DNA from: Chrysoporthe austroafricana
Taxonomy: Eukaryota; Ascomycota; Sordariomycetes; Diaporthales; Cryphonectriaceae
Direction of reading: 5' to 3'
Length of the DNA stretch: 64,000 nt
Assembly: GCA_001051155.2 (NCBI GenBank)
Contig: JYIP02000001.1
Coordinates: forward strand, 3,968,001 to 4,032,000
Part shown: piece after piece, positions 1-12,123 of the stretch
Position numbering within the stretch: position 1 is the stretch's first letter
How the letters are laid out: each line of letters starts with the position of its first letter
The notes under the pieces: generated by a model
Seen by the model: the letters and a program-made list of their open reading frames with translations, nothing else
The model's database searches: none
What the model was told of the DNA's origin: nothing
Position numbers and translations under genes: made by a program

Positions 1-611
1 CATACTCCCCCCCCCCACCCCGGGCAACCCCAAGTGATGTCTACAGCCCAGCGACCAGAGCTCACAGGTGGTCGCACCCAACATCTCTCCGAAGCCCGAG
101 GACGACACGCAAACAAGCCTGATTCACTGGCTGCGAGGCCCTGCCCCCTGCTCCCTGCCAGCACAGCTGACACCACACAGCACGAACTTGCTTCTGCGGC
201 CTGCTGGCTCGGCCGGGTCCCCCGCGCCCCGGAGCGTGGGCTCTCCGCGCTGTTCTCCGCCGAGACGCACCCAACCCTGCCCTGCCCATCACACTACTCA
301 CGCGCAGCTGTCGTCGGCGGCTTACAGCCCCTTGCGGTGGTGGCGTGAATCGCGTGCATGCGATCTCGATCGCTGGAGACGGCTGGTCCGCAGCCCGGGC
401 CGCAGCAGAAGCAACAACCAGCTCTGCCACAGGGCGGGGTGCTGGGCCACCGGTGTTGCCACGTCTTATCTTCTTTGCTTTTGCCTGGCTTCTTCATACT
501 GTGTCCATGGGCGCTGCCGTTCCGAGCACACAAGAAGATCCCCGGGACGCAGGGGCCGTCTGTTCGTCATCTCGAGTCTCGTGCCCCCCGTCAAGATAGC
601 TAAGAGCGAGT
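1..611. other. intergenic, nothing supported
   Basis: Open frames here are short, overlap on both strands and resemble no family I know. The left window edge may cut off a neighbouring gene's flank. Confidence 0.5.
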
Positions 612-1564
612 CTACAGGACGTGTAGCGCAGCGACCAGCGCCACAACGGCCGCCAGCCCGGACAGGCGCCCGCTGCTCGCAGCCATGCTGGGCAGCTTGC
701 TCCCGGGCAGGACGTCGTACGCCTGGACGCACTGCAGCGTGGCATTGGGCACGGCCGCGCTCGTGTCGCCGGCCGACGCGTTGCCCTGCCAGCGGATCAT
801 GACCGGCCAGACACCACCCACGGCGTCATTGTACGTCACGCTGGTGGTGGCCCAGTTGGCCACGGCCGAGCCGTTGAAGTCTGCGTGAAGGGCTGTGATT
901 GGTCGCCTCGCCGGTCAGCCAGTGTCGACGTCAGACAAACGATGGTGATGTGAGGCTAGCACGTGGCTAGGTAGCAATGGCAAAGAGAGGGCGGAATCCA
1001 AGTCCGTCTGAAGACGAGCGTCCACGTACCTCCCCAGTAGATCCCACCCCCCGTCACGAGACCTGACTGGCAGCTCTTCGGCATCACGACACTCGGGCAC
1101 GTGTACCCGTCCCCGAGCACCACGTCGCCCAGCCACTCGTCCACGCAGTCGCCGCCCAGCGCGCCGCGGCACGTCTGGTCGTCGAAGCTGCCGTTGCTGA
1201 ACCCGCCGCCGCTGCTCGGGCCGACGATGTAGAGGCACGCGAACCAGCTCGGGTCCGCCGCCGTCGTGCCGTTGGGCGCCTGCAGGCTGGGCGGCCCGTT
1301 CAGGAAGAGGGAGGTCGCCCCCATGTCGCCGGCGGTCCCGTTCGTCTGCACCGCGATCGACATCGTCCACCCGGGCACGTCGGCCGCGCCTGCACCCGGG
1401 AACACGGTCGACACGTTGGGCGCCGAGAAGGTGATGGAGCCCGTGGCGTTGGGGGCGGTCCGGACGGCGGTCCAGTTGATCGAGTTGTCGCCGATGATCA
1501 TGCCGTCCGCGAGGGCGCCGGCGGCGAGGGCGAACCCCGTGAGGATGTGCGATAGGGCGGCCAT
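612..1564 (-). CDS. secreted, probably GPI-anchored protein of unknown function
   Basis: Two exons, 1564-1030 and 880-612, join across a 149-nt intron (donor GTACGT, acceptor GCAG) to give 267 residues. The first 19 or so residues (MAALSHILTGFALAAGALA) form a typical hydrophobic secretion signal. The mature chain has six cysteines, likely paired in disulfides, and several N-x-S/T sequons. The last 20 or so residues are hydrophobic and follow small residues (SMAASSGR), as expected for GPI-anchor addition. The protein is therefore probably displayed on the plasma membrane or cell wall. I see no catalytic motif and no known domain. The spliced frame reads smoothly through the junction (YWG-DFNG), which supports the intron. 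A function should not be assigned from sequence alone. Confidence 0.75.
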
Positions 1565-2494
1565 GGTGGTGGTCTGTATGGCAGATGGGCTGCGGATGTG
1601 AGGTCCTCAGAAGTCCGGAGCGCTCACCTGCGGTCCAGGGGACGACACTCTTTGTTGAGATTATGTAGGTCACCCCGCCCATCTGCCGTCATGTACGACC
1701 ATCCCTATATTATCCTGTACCACCATCCTGGCTTTTGTGGCAGCCTAGATGGGCTGAAGGATTCATCTAGGAGGCACAGCCACAGACCAAGCGCGTGTCT
1801 CGGTCGACGCGCTTGGGGGCGGTTACTTGGCACGCTGATCTTTGGCGGCTGCCTGGCGCTCTAAATCACGATCATTTCCTGCTTTAATTGTGGGGTGACG
1901 CTTGAGGGGGTTGTCCTGAAGGAATGGCTAATGAATCGTAAATAAGGAGTTTTTTTGTGATTGACAGTCTTGCTTCGGCAGTCCTGCTTCCGGGCCTGGT
2001 CAGCAGTTTCACATAGGAGCACGAAGGCACTGAAGTATCGAAACTCATATTTCTTGCTGTAAATCGTGGGAGCCGACTCCTTCAAACATTATGCCCGAAA
2101 GAAAGTCCTGAATTCTAGCCGCGAGGTTGGCTGAGTGGAAGGGGGCGTGAAGGTGGCATTTGGGAGCGCAGTGTGAGATAGCATCTCCGCGGGTCCCGAC
2201 ACTGCAGTCTATATAAGTTGTTAACTCACCGCGAGAGTTATGTCGATCCTGAATTCAACCGTGACGTACGTAGTATGCTATGATCTCGTTCCGTTTCGGC
2301 GTATGGATTCAGAAAATTCGGACGAAACACCCTGCGGCAGCGTGGCCACGCTCGAGCCTCTCGCCCCGAGAGCTAAAGATGACAAGTGACGATGGCTTCT
2401 GAATCTCCGTTTCTGCTCTCAGATCGCACGAACCAGCAACAAGCGGCACGGATTCGAGAACTCAGGCCAGGGTTAGATCATTCTGGCTGTCAAG
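1565..2494. promoter_or_regulatory. divergent intergenic region with a TATA-like box
   Basis: This stretch separates two genes transcribed away from each other. TATATAAG at 2210-2217 faces the cupin gene, about 280 bp before its ATG, and is a plausible TATA element. Nothing else is evident. Confidence 0.35.
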
Positions 2495-3147
2495 ATGCCC
2501 CTCCGCGGCCACGTCCCCGTAAAGCTCCATCGCAAGGAAGACGCCGAGGTCCTCCAGCTCGGCGACGTCACATGCTTCCTCCTCGAGGACGGCTCGCGGA
2601 CGGACAACCGGATCAGCGCCGTGATACTGCTGCTGCCGCCTGGCGCGGAGGGCCCGCCGATGCACTGGAGCCGGATGCATGACGAGTGCTTCTTTGTGGC
2701 GAAAGGTGGCTGATCCACCTGGGTGGCTTGGGAGGTGGCTTTCAGGCTGACGGTCTGTGTAGGCACGGTCCGGTTCACCGTATCTGACGGGACTATCGAC
2801 GCACCACAGGGCAGCATGATGGTCGTCCCGCCGAGGGCGACGCATAGCTTTGCGAACCCCTCTGAGACGGAGGAGACGGAGGTCTACATGACTGCAACAC
2901 CCGGTGAGTCGTCGCGAGGATATGCCCCGAGAAGAGAGGACATTAGTTGACATGCCTGTGCGCAAGGATACTATATTGACTGTAAGTACATATGCGCTTC
3001 GCCATCTTGAGACTGATGGGCTGAGGTGACAACGCAGACTTTCGCATGCTTGCCCAGGAGACGGACGGAGGCAAAAGGCTGGCTGTCGAGGAATCGGAGT
3101 ATCTGATGGCCTTGTTTGGGACGTTTCCGGCGGACTCGGAAATATAG
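2495..3147 (+). CDS. small single-domain cupin protein
   Basis: Three exons, 2495-2705, 2763-2903 and 3038-3147, encode 153 residues. The first cupin motif is visible as PPMHWSRMHDE followed by a glycine (His, His and Glu metal ligands). The second is GSMMVVPPRATHSFANPS, with the second-motif histidine and asparagine. This fits a single beta-barrel that binds a divalent metal. The C-terminal exon (DFRMLAQETDG) is typical of fungal cupin_2 proteins of about 150-170 residues. The first intron is 57 nt (acceptor TGTAG) and interrupts the frame exactly between the two motifs (FFVAKG-TVRF). The second is 134 nt with a GTGAGT donor. The substrate is unknown: the family includes dioxygenases, isomerases and binding proteins. 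The 3' end faces the Fpg gene. Confidence 0.75.
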
Positions 3148-3460
3148 ACAGGACGCCCACATGCTCGCGTGGCATCCGTAATGGCAGGAGGTTTGGCAAA
3201 TATACATTTGAAACAGAGAGTGAGTTCATCCTCTCGAGCCAGGGTGAGGCAAGGGTAAAAGCGTCTGTTTGTGATATGATAAAACTTGAGTCGTGAATGC
3301 AGAGTAGCCGATCGAGGGTAAGAAGCACAGCCGTCTTGATATCGGCACTGTGCTCGGGACTCGCCGTTGCCAGTCCAGTAGCGGACTCCATCATCACAAG
3401 AAAGGAGTGATACACTGTCTTAGAATAAATCGATAGCCGCCAAGACGACCTCCACTTCCC
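3148..3460. other. convergent 3' flank, nothing seen
   Basis: Short tail-to-tail spacer between the cupin gene and the Fpg gene. It presumably holds both 3' UTRs. Confidence 0.5.
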
Positions 3461-5103
3461 CTACGCCCCGCTGCTCAGCCGTGACGAGCGGCGTCGGCCA
3501 GGATTTGCTACCACGTTGGTGGCGCTCGTCTTCTTGGTCGCGTTCGCCGTGGGAGCCTTCTGCTTCTTGACGTCCTGCTGCTTCGTTTTTGCCCTCTTGG
3601 ATGGCTGCTTCTCCGCCTCTGCATCATCGGCGCCCTCAGCTTTCGACCTCTTGACTGTCCTCGTTTTGGATTCCACCTCAACATCGTCACCATTGGCTTT
3701 GGTGGTCTTGGTTCTGCCCTTCTTGGGCTTCATATCCTCCTTGTCGGCATCTGCAGTCTTTGCTTTTTTGGCCTTCCCCTTGCTCGGCTTCTCCTCGGCG
3801 TCACCACCCTCAAGTGGCTCCTCCTTGATGCCCGGTACTACATGCCCAGTATTTTTCTGTATAGCCGGCGCATAGCAGCTCGTGCGCCCGCCGACAGTAA
3901 TCCAGGCGAGCTTTTCCCCGGTCGGAAGCGATCCCGCCTTCGAGCCCTTACCCCATCTATGATCGAACAACCAGGTATCGGGAAACTTGTCCGAATCGGC
4001 AAGCACGTCCACCGCAGTTTGACACACCTTGAAGCTTCATGATTAGTCTACGCTGGCCAAAGGAGGAGTCATGAGTCTTGAGACAAAATATTTGTGGAGC
4101 ACAGAGCGCAAGGCACACAGCTTGCATCACAACGGCTTGAAAGACAGAGTAGAGACATGCCATCAAGGTCACGTACATATCTGATGGCACTGTGCAGTCT
4201 TTGGACTTCTTCGTCGGAGAATTCGTCGCAGTACTGTTCCGGGTGCATCTTCGCGTGGTAGAGGGACTCGTCGGCGACCCAGTTCCCGATGCCGCTGATA
4301 ATGGCCTGATCGAGGATGAGTGCCTTGATGGGTTTATGTCTTCTTCGCATCTTGTTCCGAAGGTAATCCACCGTGAAGATGTCTTTATCCACAACCGGGT
4401 CAGGCCCGTTCTCTAGCAAAGGCGAGGTCTGCCGGATCTCAGCCCCGGGGCAATCGACCAGGCGTATGCGAGCGAATCTAGACATAGTATCAGTGACGAG
4501 AACAGTGTGTCTTGAACAGCCGGGGGACTTCTACTGACCGCCTTTGATCCGTGAAGGCGATCCGCACCGGCGACTTCCCCTCAGTCTCTACCTGAAATTT
4601 CCAGAACTTAGGTGGCCATGCCTCCTGCTCTTCGGGGCTCATTTTCTTGTAGTAATTTGTATATGCAGTTCGATCGTTCTGTATATGAATCCAACCTGTA
4701 TTGTTCAGCCTTATGATATTTCACTGGCGAGGTTCAAGCAGGGTATATACCAGTCATTCCAAGGTGCATCACCGGATGAGGGCCCGGATCATTGAGCCTC
4801 AGCCAGAAGTATTTCCCCTGACTTCCGGCCTCGACAACCTGGTTCAATGTCAGAGCCTGAATACGCAAGGCGTCGTGTGACAGATCTCGTACCTTGCGGC
4901 CCTTCAAGGCCGTTTCAAAAGCTGGCCCGCTGCATCCGACCTTGCCGAAGATATTGGCATCATCCGGCGCCTGGACCTTTGCGATAGTCTTGCCGACCAG
5001 ATGCTGGCGGAGAAAGTGCACCAGCCTCGCGACTAAAAGTATGTCAGCAGGACGAGCGGACTCAGTGAAAGTAGTGAGCCGTACCTTCAGCGATCTCAGG
5101 CAT
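3461..5103 (-). CDS. formamidopyrimidine-DNA glycosylase (Fpg/MutM family)
   Basis: Five exons (5103-5085, 5032-4751, 4695-4539, 4477-4177, 4027-3461) give 441 residues. The 19-nt first exon encodes MPEIAE, so the mature N-terminal catalytic Pro2 and Glu3 of the family are present. QGKYFWLRL carries the beta-hairpin lysine, MHLGMTG follows, and the helix-two-turn-helix reads AIISGIGNWVADES with LYHAKMHPEQ after it. These parts define a bifunctional glycosylase/AP lyase that removes oxidised purines in base-excision repair. The bacterial four-cysteine zinc finger is absent. A zincless segment (AWITVGGRTSCYAP) replaces it, as in plant and fungal members. The last 110 or so residues are a Lys/Glu-rich tail with several KKxK-type stretches, probably a nuclear localisation and DNA-contact extension. 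The third intron uses a GTCAGT donor, and the fourth (149 nt) has a weak AAG acceptor. Confidence 0.88.
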
Positions 5104-7634
5104 GTTTATTGGGTTCAGTTGAGACTGTTCTTGGTCCTTGATGACAGACGCGATTCAGGCGCGGTGTTGGATGACGCTGTGAAACTGGAGCCGAGACGAG
5201 AGGTACGCGTGGGCAGGTGACCAAGGCCCCACTAAAATTGACAAGGGGAAGCTCTGGCGGTCCCGCTTCTGACCCAACTCCATCTTGGAAAATTTCTTGA
5301 GCTCGACAATGGTTAACCAAGCCTCTCTTCCTCTTTCACACCACTGCGCAGACTGTCGACAACACAGCGCGCACGCGAGAACTCGAGGTAAGCACTCTCA
5401 CGAATACCTCTCACCCCTCCCTTATCTTCCTGATGACAACACCAAACCGCAAACTAGAGTCTTTGACCTAAATGGAATGAAACCGATTTTGTAACGTCAG
5501 TCTGATTGACAAGACACGATGCGCGCTTCGAGGATCATATCTGTGCGACTTGCGAACCGCAGCTGACACAACAGTAACAGTAGTTCTCGGGTCTCTCCTG
5601 GCATCATGATCTTGATGCTGCCCGCGTCGGGCATCCTTGTGTGTGATGGTACGTTCAGCTCGCCTGCCTGCCTCAACCTCCCACCACCTGATGAACAATT
5701 TTTTTGCTTCGGCAAAGTTGGAATTACCGACTGAATCTCCATGTCGATACCAATTGGCTGTTTCTGATTACGACCCATTTCTCTCTGTCATTTGCATATC
5801 GATGTTTGGAAGGCAGACGCTGACTGCATTCCTCAGGCCCGACCGTCCATGCTCTCCGGTACGACTACCTCCTTCGCAACCCTCACACCCGATGTCTTGC
5901 GTGATGAAACGGCACTGGGCTCCGATCATATTTTCATGAGCAGATATGCCATTCTGCGACAGGCCTAGAAAACCTCGTCCACTGTTTCGACACCACAACC
6001 CACGATGTTGAAGGCGCCATCGGTAGAACCTGGACTAACATATGTCGCCATGACAGTCGCCTCGTGCATGCGACTGGCAGATTCCCCCGCGCAGGTATCG
6101 ACCTGTCTTTGCGGCAACATGGCCATGTAGCCTTTGGCATGTTGATGGGTAAGTTTAACATCTCCTGTCTTTTCCCGCGCCGTCTCTCGGATGACACCTA
6201 GATGACGAGTCTTATTCGGGTTTCCCGATGCAGACAACACCTTTACCTTTACCATTCATGCATAACTGAAAAGAGACACGATATCAACAATTTCTTCGTT
6301 ATTTCTTCAAGACGCAGCTTGCTGACATTGCTGCTATAGGGTACTCATGAACTTCCAGTCTCGAGCTTGATAAAAGGTAATTGGTCAGTCTACCACATGT
6401 AATCTGCACACTCCTGGTGCTTCTGGACCTCATCCTGCCCACCCAACATGATGATCTGACAAAAAACAAAGACAAGCATATGTCAGAGCTTTCGAGCACA
6501 GATGATACAAGTCATTTCTGAACATCCGGGCTCCTTTTCATCTTGAATGCAGCGTACGTGGAGGGTTTCGCTAATACGAACATCAGTACTTCTAGAACTT
6601 GGTGCTGTTGGGCATCGTCTCCGGGCCTCGCGGATGCTTCTCCTACGTAAGTACCATCTTTCTCATCATGCATGACTTCGGGCATTTATATGATGATCAT
6701 TAAATTTTATCACGACGGTCTTCATAGCAATCGCTTTGATGAAACTGCCCCCTGACAGGGGCTCCACGAACTGATACTGCCTTCCTTGATCTTTGTCTTG
6801 TTATCACTGCCACCGTCCTGTTTCATGACTGACAAGAATAGATATAGGGAAGCAACTTCTCAAATCTCGGGCGTCTGTAAGGTAAGTCCAGAGTAGGCTC
6901 TCTGTTGGAACAGTGTCTAAAACTGGTTCCCAACCCGCTTTATATTCTTCGTAGCCGTCCCTACCTGCCCCCACCTTAGATTAAATATATATCAATAGCA
7001 TCTCTATAATTACGCTTGTGCTTTACTTGGTCTTCTTGCTTATGTGCCGTCTTGTGCTGTGCCTACCTCAAAAGTCGCCGACTGCCTTACGTCTCGGCTT
7101 CCAAGCCGGATTAGAGATACGAGCCTGAGAGGGCATATTTGCTAATTTGGATTTTGTCAGCAAAAGACATCTTCCTCAACCTTCACGGCTGGGCGCTTGG
7201 TCCTAGTCTTTGGTGCAACTAAGAGAGGAATGATTATGCAGCTTTGCCCGTTACATGCAGCCCAGCTTAGAATCTGGCATATCGAGCACTGCCTTATCTC
7301 CCATCCCATCTGAACTTACTCAAGCAGTACAGTCAAGGAGATTATGTGTCTTCGAAACTTTATCATTGAAGGACTCTTCGAATGCTTGTTGTATATACGT
7401 GCTGATGCAATTAATGTACGCTATCTTCGCTCCCACGGGCTTGGTGCCCTGCCCACTCAGACGCCGTCGACACCTTTCAATAATGCTAAACAAGAGAAGT
7501 CGCTCAAGCCGTCTTGTATCCAACGCCAATGCAATGACAGCAGCTAATCACAGCGCTCTATGTCCGCCAGCCGACGAGGCAACCGAGCTCATACAGAACC
7601 CGGGAGCAGACCACACGCTCCCACCACAGACCAA
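5104..7634. other. unresolved 2.5-kb stretch, less GC-rich than its flanks
   Basis: No recognisable protein. It holds the candidate spliced transcript listed at 5309-6984. From 6985 to 7634 I see nothing beyond the 3' flank of the glucanase gene. Confidence 0.4.
5309..6984 (+). other. candidate multi-exon transcript, product unrecognised
   Basis: Five good donor sites lie in one direction: GTAAGC at 5388, GTACGT at 5649, and GTAAGT at 6149, 6647 and 6882. CTGAC-type branch sites with nearby AG acceptors occur before about 5844, 6340 and 6841, and a TCTTCGTAG acceptor ends near 6957. Between them are short open stretches, for example a frame ending in HGHVAFGMLM just before the 6149 donor. 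I could not build one continuous frame: the pieces before 5920 need frame changes. It may be a real intron-rich gene, a spliced non-coding RNA, or a decayed gene. Confidence 0.22.
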
Positions 7635-9984
7635 CTAATACGTCTCGGGCAGTCCGGGGTACCACTCCGGGATCGTGGTCGAATTGCAGTGGAAGCTCCG
7701 GTCGTACGCCTTGGCCGGCAGGATCCCCGCCGCCAGGCCGCGCTTGTAGCTCCACTGCCAGCTCCCCTCGGTGGTCCACCACGTCCAGTACCACCAGCCC
7801 CAGCCCGTCTCGAACGAGTCCATCTGCGCGATGGCGAAGTACAGCAGGAACTGCTTGTAGTCGTCGGTGTAGGTGCTCGGGTCGTTGTTCGCGGACGTGC
7901 AGGAGCAGCTGCTGTTGGTCGTGGGGCAGCGCGGCGTCAGCGCCTCCAGGGGGTCCGAGGAGTTGCCCGTGTCGTACGTGCCCGTCCAGCGGTTGCCCCA
8001 GCCGACGTTGTTGAGGTAGGTCGCGCAGTCGGTGTCGGCCTGCGACCACTCCGCCACCATGGTGGGGCCGAAGCCGGTGGACGTGTTCATGGACTGCTCG
8101 GTCTGCTGCGTCCAGCCCTCGCACGCGTACGTGACCTTCTCAGTGTGGTCGTAGACGATCTGCTCGTTGTTGAAGATGACGTACTGGTGCACGTCGAGCG
8201 CCAGCCCGTCGCCGTAGCCCGTCAGCTCGCCTTGCCACGCATCCAGCCCGCGGAAGCCGTCGCCGAACACGACGATCGTCTTGTTGGGCAGACCGTTCTC
8301 CCGGACCATGGCGTAGACGGTGGTCGTCCAGTTGATGACCTCGGAGGCGGCGATGAAGGTCATGCGCGGCTCGTTGGCGAGGCCGTAGTGCGTGATGATG
8401 TTCTCGTAGCGGGGCTGGGCGAAGAACTTGGACAGGCGGTCGTGCACGTCGATGGAGCGCTGGACGTTCTGCGTCGAGTTCGTCCCGTTGAACCAGCCGA
8501 TGGGCCCCTGGCGCCCGCTGTGGTTCCAGCCGTTCTGACTGCCAGGGAGCCCGTGCAGGTCGAGGTTTACCCGCAGTCCGTACTTGCGAGCCCACTCGAT
8601 CCCACGGAGGAGGTACCGCCACGAGGTGCGGAATAGGTACGGGTCGTCATCATAGGTCTGGACCGCCCAGTAGGAGTAGGGTATGCGGATGTGGTCGAGA
8701 CCTGCGTCGGCGATCTCGGCGAAGGTTGACTCGGTCACGAAGGAGGAGTAGTGTTTCTCGAGGGTCGAGCTGCATGCCGAGGCGCCAAGGTACGAGCACA
8801 GCGTGTACTCGTCGATGATGCCGAGGGACTCGTCGTAATCGAAGAGATCCGGAGCGATGAACGGCTCGATCGAAAGCCAGCCGCCGAGGTTGACGCCCCG
8901 AGCGGGACGGGTCGCGTAGGAACCCCAGTCCTCGTTGAGCGCGGGGACGATGCTGTTCGGGGCCTTGGAGTCGTCCCATGTCGAGTTGAGGCCCATGATG
9001 GGCAGGTCGCCGACCATGACGTCCGTGTAGGTCAAGTTGAAGTCGATGGTGTCGTACCAGGTGAAGGGATTCAGGTAGTCTGGCGCGTCGGCGGGAATGC
9101 TGCTGCTGTTTATGCTGCTCAAGTTGCAGGTCAGTTCGTTGGTGCAGTGGGTACTGCTGCTGCTACTCTTCTTGCTCACGACGACGGCCGCCACGATGAT
9201 GATGATGACGATGGCCAGCGAGGCACCGGCGGCGATCCCTGGGGAAGTCAGTCAGAGCCATGAGTGCTGTCCTGCCGGGCTACTCACATATCTTCCTCTT
9301 GGTCCAGAAAGGCTTCTTCGGCTTCTCGTAGTAGGCGTCCTCCTTGTCGTAACTATCATAACTCATCGAGGTGTTGGCACCGCCCCCACGCACGTTGTGC
9401 CAGAAACCCTTGGGCTTGACCTCCTCCGCTGCCGCCGCCGGCACGGCGACCGACGCCTTCTTCCGCCTACGCTCCTTGCGTCGCCTCTCACGGTCTTCAC
9501 TGGCGGCCACCACGTCCTGGAAGGTCTCGGGGGTCGACTCGTAGCCCCTGGACGAGCGGTCCTTCCTCCGCTGTCTCCTCTCGCTGTGATAGTCCGACAT
9601 GGCGTCGACATCCTCATAGGCCGGTGGTGCCTCGACGGATGGGTATGCCCTCGACTCCCGATGTCGATGGCGCCTCGGGCTGTCCCTCTCCACCTGCCGG
9701 TACTCGTCTCGATCCACCTTTGCCCGTGACTCTCGTCTCCTGCGTTCCCTCCGCTCCTGGCGCGCCCTCCTCTCCAGCTCCTCCTGCTCGTCCCTCGAGC
9801 TGTTGAGGCCCCTCGCGTTCGCCTCGTTGAGGGCAGCTAGGGCATCCATGGACAGGGCCTGCCGGGAGCTATGGCCAGACCGAGTCCCATCTGATGAGCC
9901 ATGTTGATGTGATCTAGAGCGGCGTTTCTTGTGCCTCCTCTCGCCAGACTCACCAGGCCTCCTGGACTCGTGGCGGTCCTCCAT
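7635..9984 (-). CDS. exgD: membrane-anchored exo-beta-1,3-glucanase, GH5 (ExgD-like)
   Basis: Two exons, 9984-9288 and 9238-7635, with a 49-nt intron (GTGAGT...CCCAG), encode 766 residues. The first 232 residues form a long, very basic, Arg/Glu/Ser-rich cytosolic tail. One transmembrane helix follows (about 234-253, IWIAAGASLAIVIIIIVAAV), so the topology is type II. The extracellular GH5 domain starts near residue 330 (ARGVNLGGWL). The acid/base is Glu522 in GLANEPRM and the nucleophile is Glu629 in VAEWSQAD. Both are intact, and many N-glycosylation sites surround them. The family hydrolyses beta-1,3-glucan from non-reducing ends and acts in cell-wall remodelling. Length and architecture match Aspergillus ExgD (glucan 1,3-beta-glucosidase D). 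The gene is divergent from BCKDHB. Confidence 0.92.
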
Positions 9985-10837
9985 GTTGATGATAGTGGGG
10001 TATTGCGTGTGAGAGCTGCCCTGGAGGAAGAGGAACCTGTAGGATGTTTGAAGATGCGGGGAGGAGGTGGTCTTGGTGCTGGTCGAATCCCCAGGCCGAG
10101 ACTACTTAGCATCTGCACCAACACAGGCTATTGAGTAGTAGCTCTGGTCACCTCATAGCAACAGCCACGACAGCCACGCACGTGCAGAGCAGAATGCCAA
10201 GACTTTCAGAATATGCAGTCGACTGGGGAGGACCAGATGACTTGCGTCTACCACAGTAGAAAATAAATTCCATCTCGCCATGTCAGCCCTACCCTCGGCC
10301 TGCTGTTTACTCGGTGGCTGGTCTCCCAGGCAATCCACCCATGCACGAGGAGGCTGGGGTGGGGTCGCAGCGGACAGGGCCACAGGGCGCCTGGCAGGTG
10401 CCGAGAACCCGGGTAGCCAGGGCTTGCCCGCCTGCAGGATCAGGGACAGGGGGTGCTAGCACTGCTTCCAGTATAGCAGGGCCAGTAGGGCGCGTCACTA
10501 CGTGTGTAGGAGCATGGATGGGCCCACAAGCCGCCCGCGGCCAGCGTCATCGGCCCCGGATTGATCTGCTGGAGAGCCCGTCGAGGGGTACGGACGTACT
10601 TGTAGATCCCCCAGACCGCGAATAGCCGCGCTGGGACGTCCAACGACACCAGACGAGGACCGTCATCAATACCGAGGTGGCATCGTGAGCCTGGACCTCG
10701 GGCACTCCGACAATCACAATGTGAACCAGTCTGTGCTTTCTTCTCCTCCTCCCGGCTCCAGGTGACTGTCTGATACCCTCATAGACCAGCGAGGCCCTCC
10801 ATCTGGTCACCATCCCCCCTCCTCGGTTCCAGCGACA
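9985..10837. promoter_or_regulatory. shared upstream region of the glucanase and BCKDHB genes
   Basis: An 853-bp spacer between divergent start codons. It is GC-rich with no clear TATA box and no coding signal. Presumed bidirectional promoter. Confidence 0.35.
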
Positions 10838-12123
10838 ATGAGGAGCCAGATCCCCCGCCGCCTGGCGAGGGCCGCGGTTCTAGCAACCGCTCCCTCGCCA
10901 AGTCTCAACACGCTCGTGCCCCTACAGGCGGCGCTCTCGAAGCGGAGGTACTCGACGCACCCGCCAGACGCGAAGCTCAACCTCCCCGTCGACTACGGCA
11001 CCACGCCCCTCCTAGCACACACCTCCAAGGCCGCCCTGCACAACCCGGAGCTGCCCGCTGAGGCCCGCGACGGCCCCACGAAACGCATGAACCTCTTCCA
11101 GGCCATCAACGACGCCCTCTCCCTCGCGCTCGCCGCGGACGAGTCCGTGCTCCTCTTCGGCGAGGACGTCGCCTTCGGCGGCGTCTTCCGGTGCTCCATG
11201 AAGCTGGCCGAGACGTACGGCGGCGACCGCGTGTTCAACACGCCGCTCTCGGAGCAGGGCATCATGGGGTTCGCCATCGGCGCCGCCGCCGAGGGGATGC
11301 GGCCCGTGGCCGAGATCCAGTTCGCCGACTACGTCTTCCCCGCCTTCGACCAGATGGTCAACGAGGCCGCCAAGTTCCGGTACAGGGACGGGGCCTGCGG
11401 CCGCCACGTTGGTGGCCTCACCGTGCGCATGCCGTGCGGCGCCGTCGGCCACGGCGCCCTGTACCACTCGCAGAGCCCCGAGGCGCTGTTCACGCACGTG
11501 CCCGGGTGGAGGGTCGTGATGCCCCGCAGCCCGCTGCAGGCCAAGGGGCTGCTGCTCGCGGCCATCAGGAGCAACGACCCGGTCGTGTTCATGGAGCCCA
11601 AGGTCCTGTACCGCGCGGCGGTGGAGCAGGTCCCCGTCGCGCCCTACGAGCTGCCCCTGTCCAAGGCGGAGGTGCTGAAGGAGGGCAAGGACGTCACCAT
11701 TGTGTCGTACGGCCAGCCGCTGTACCTGTGTCTGAACGCGCTCAGGCAGGCCGAGCAGGACCTGGGGGTCAGCGCCGAGCTGATCGACCTGCGGACGATC
11801 TACCCGTGGGACAAGGAAACAGTGTTTAAGAGCGTGCAGAAGACGGGCAGGTGTATAGTTGTGCACGAGTCCATGGTCAACGCCGGCGTGGGTGCCGAGG
11901 TCGCGGCAGCGATCCAGGAGGACGCCTCGACGTTCGTGCGGCTGGAGGCCCCTGTGCTGAGGCTGGCGGGCTGGAGTATACCGTCGCCGCTGATGTTCGA
12001 GAAGTTCAACGTGCCGGATGTCGCGAGTAAGTGGTCCATCCAGACGTGTATCCCCTTCTTTGACTCAGAAACTGACATTCCCTAGGGATATACGACGGAA
12101 TTAAGAAGACTTTGAATTACTAG
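10838..12123 (+). CDS. BCKDHB: branched-chain 2-oxoacid dehydrogenase E1 beta subunit, mitochondrial
   Basis: Exons 10838-12026 and 12086-12123 (59-nt intron, GTAAGT...CCTAG) encode 408 residues. The short last exon adds [12 protein letters not shown], a conserved terminus of this subunit that would be lost if the intron were read through. The first 40 or so residues are Arg/Ser/Ala-rich with no acidic residue, fitting a mitochondrial presequence. The transketolase-type pyrimidine-binding domain is clear: [54 protein letters not shown]-terminal transketolase domain follows ([26 protein letters not shown]). FGGVF and the overall length favour branched-chain E1 beta over pyruvate E1 beta. It pairs with E1 alpha to decarboxylate the 2-oxoacids of Val, Leu and Ile with thiamine diphosphate. 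E1 alpha is not in the window. Confidence 0.93.

Noticed and set aside
2462..3415. 317-codon minus-strand frame over the cupin gene
   Set aside because: No motif. The plus strand splices into a complete cupin.
7560..8636. 358-codon plus-strand frame opposite the glucanase
   Set aside because: Antisense shadow of the GH5 domain.
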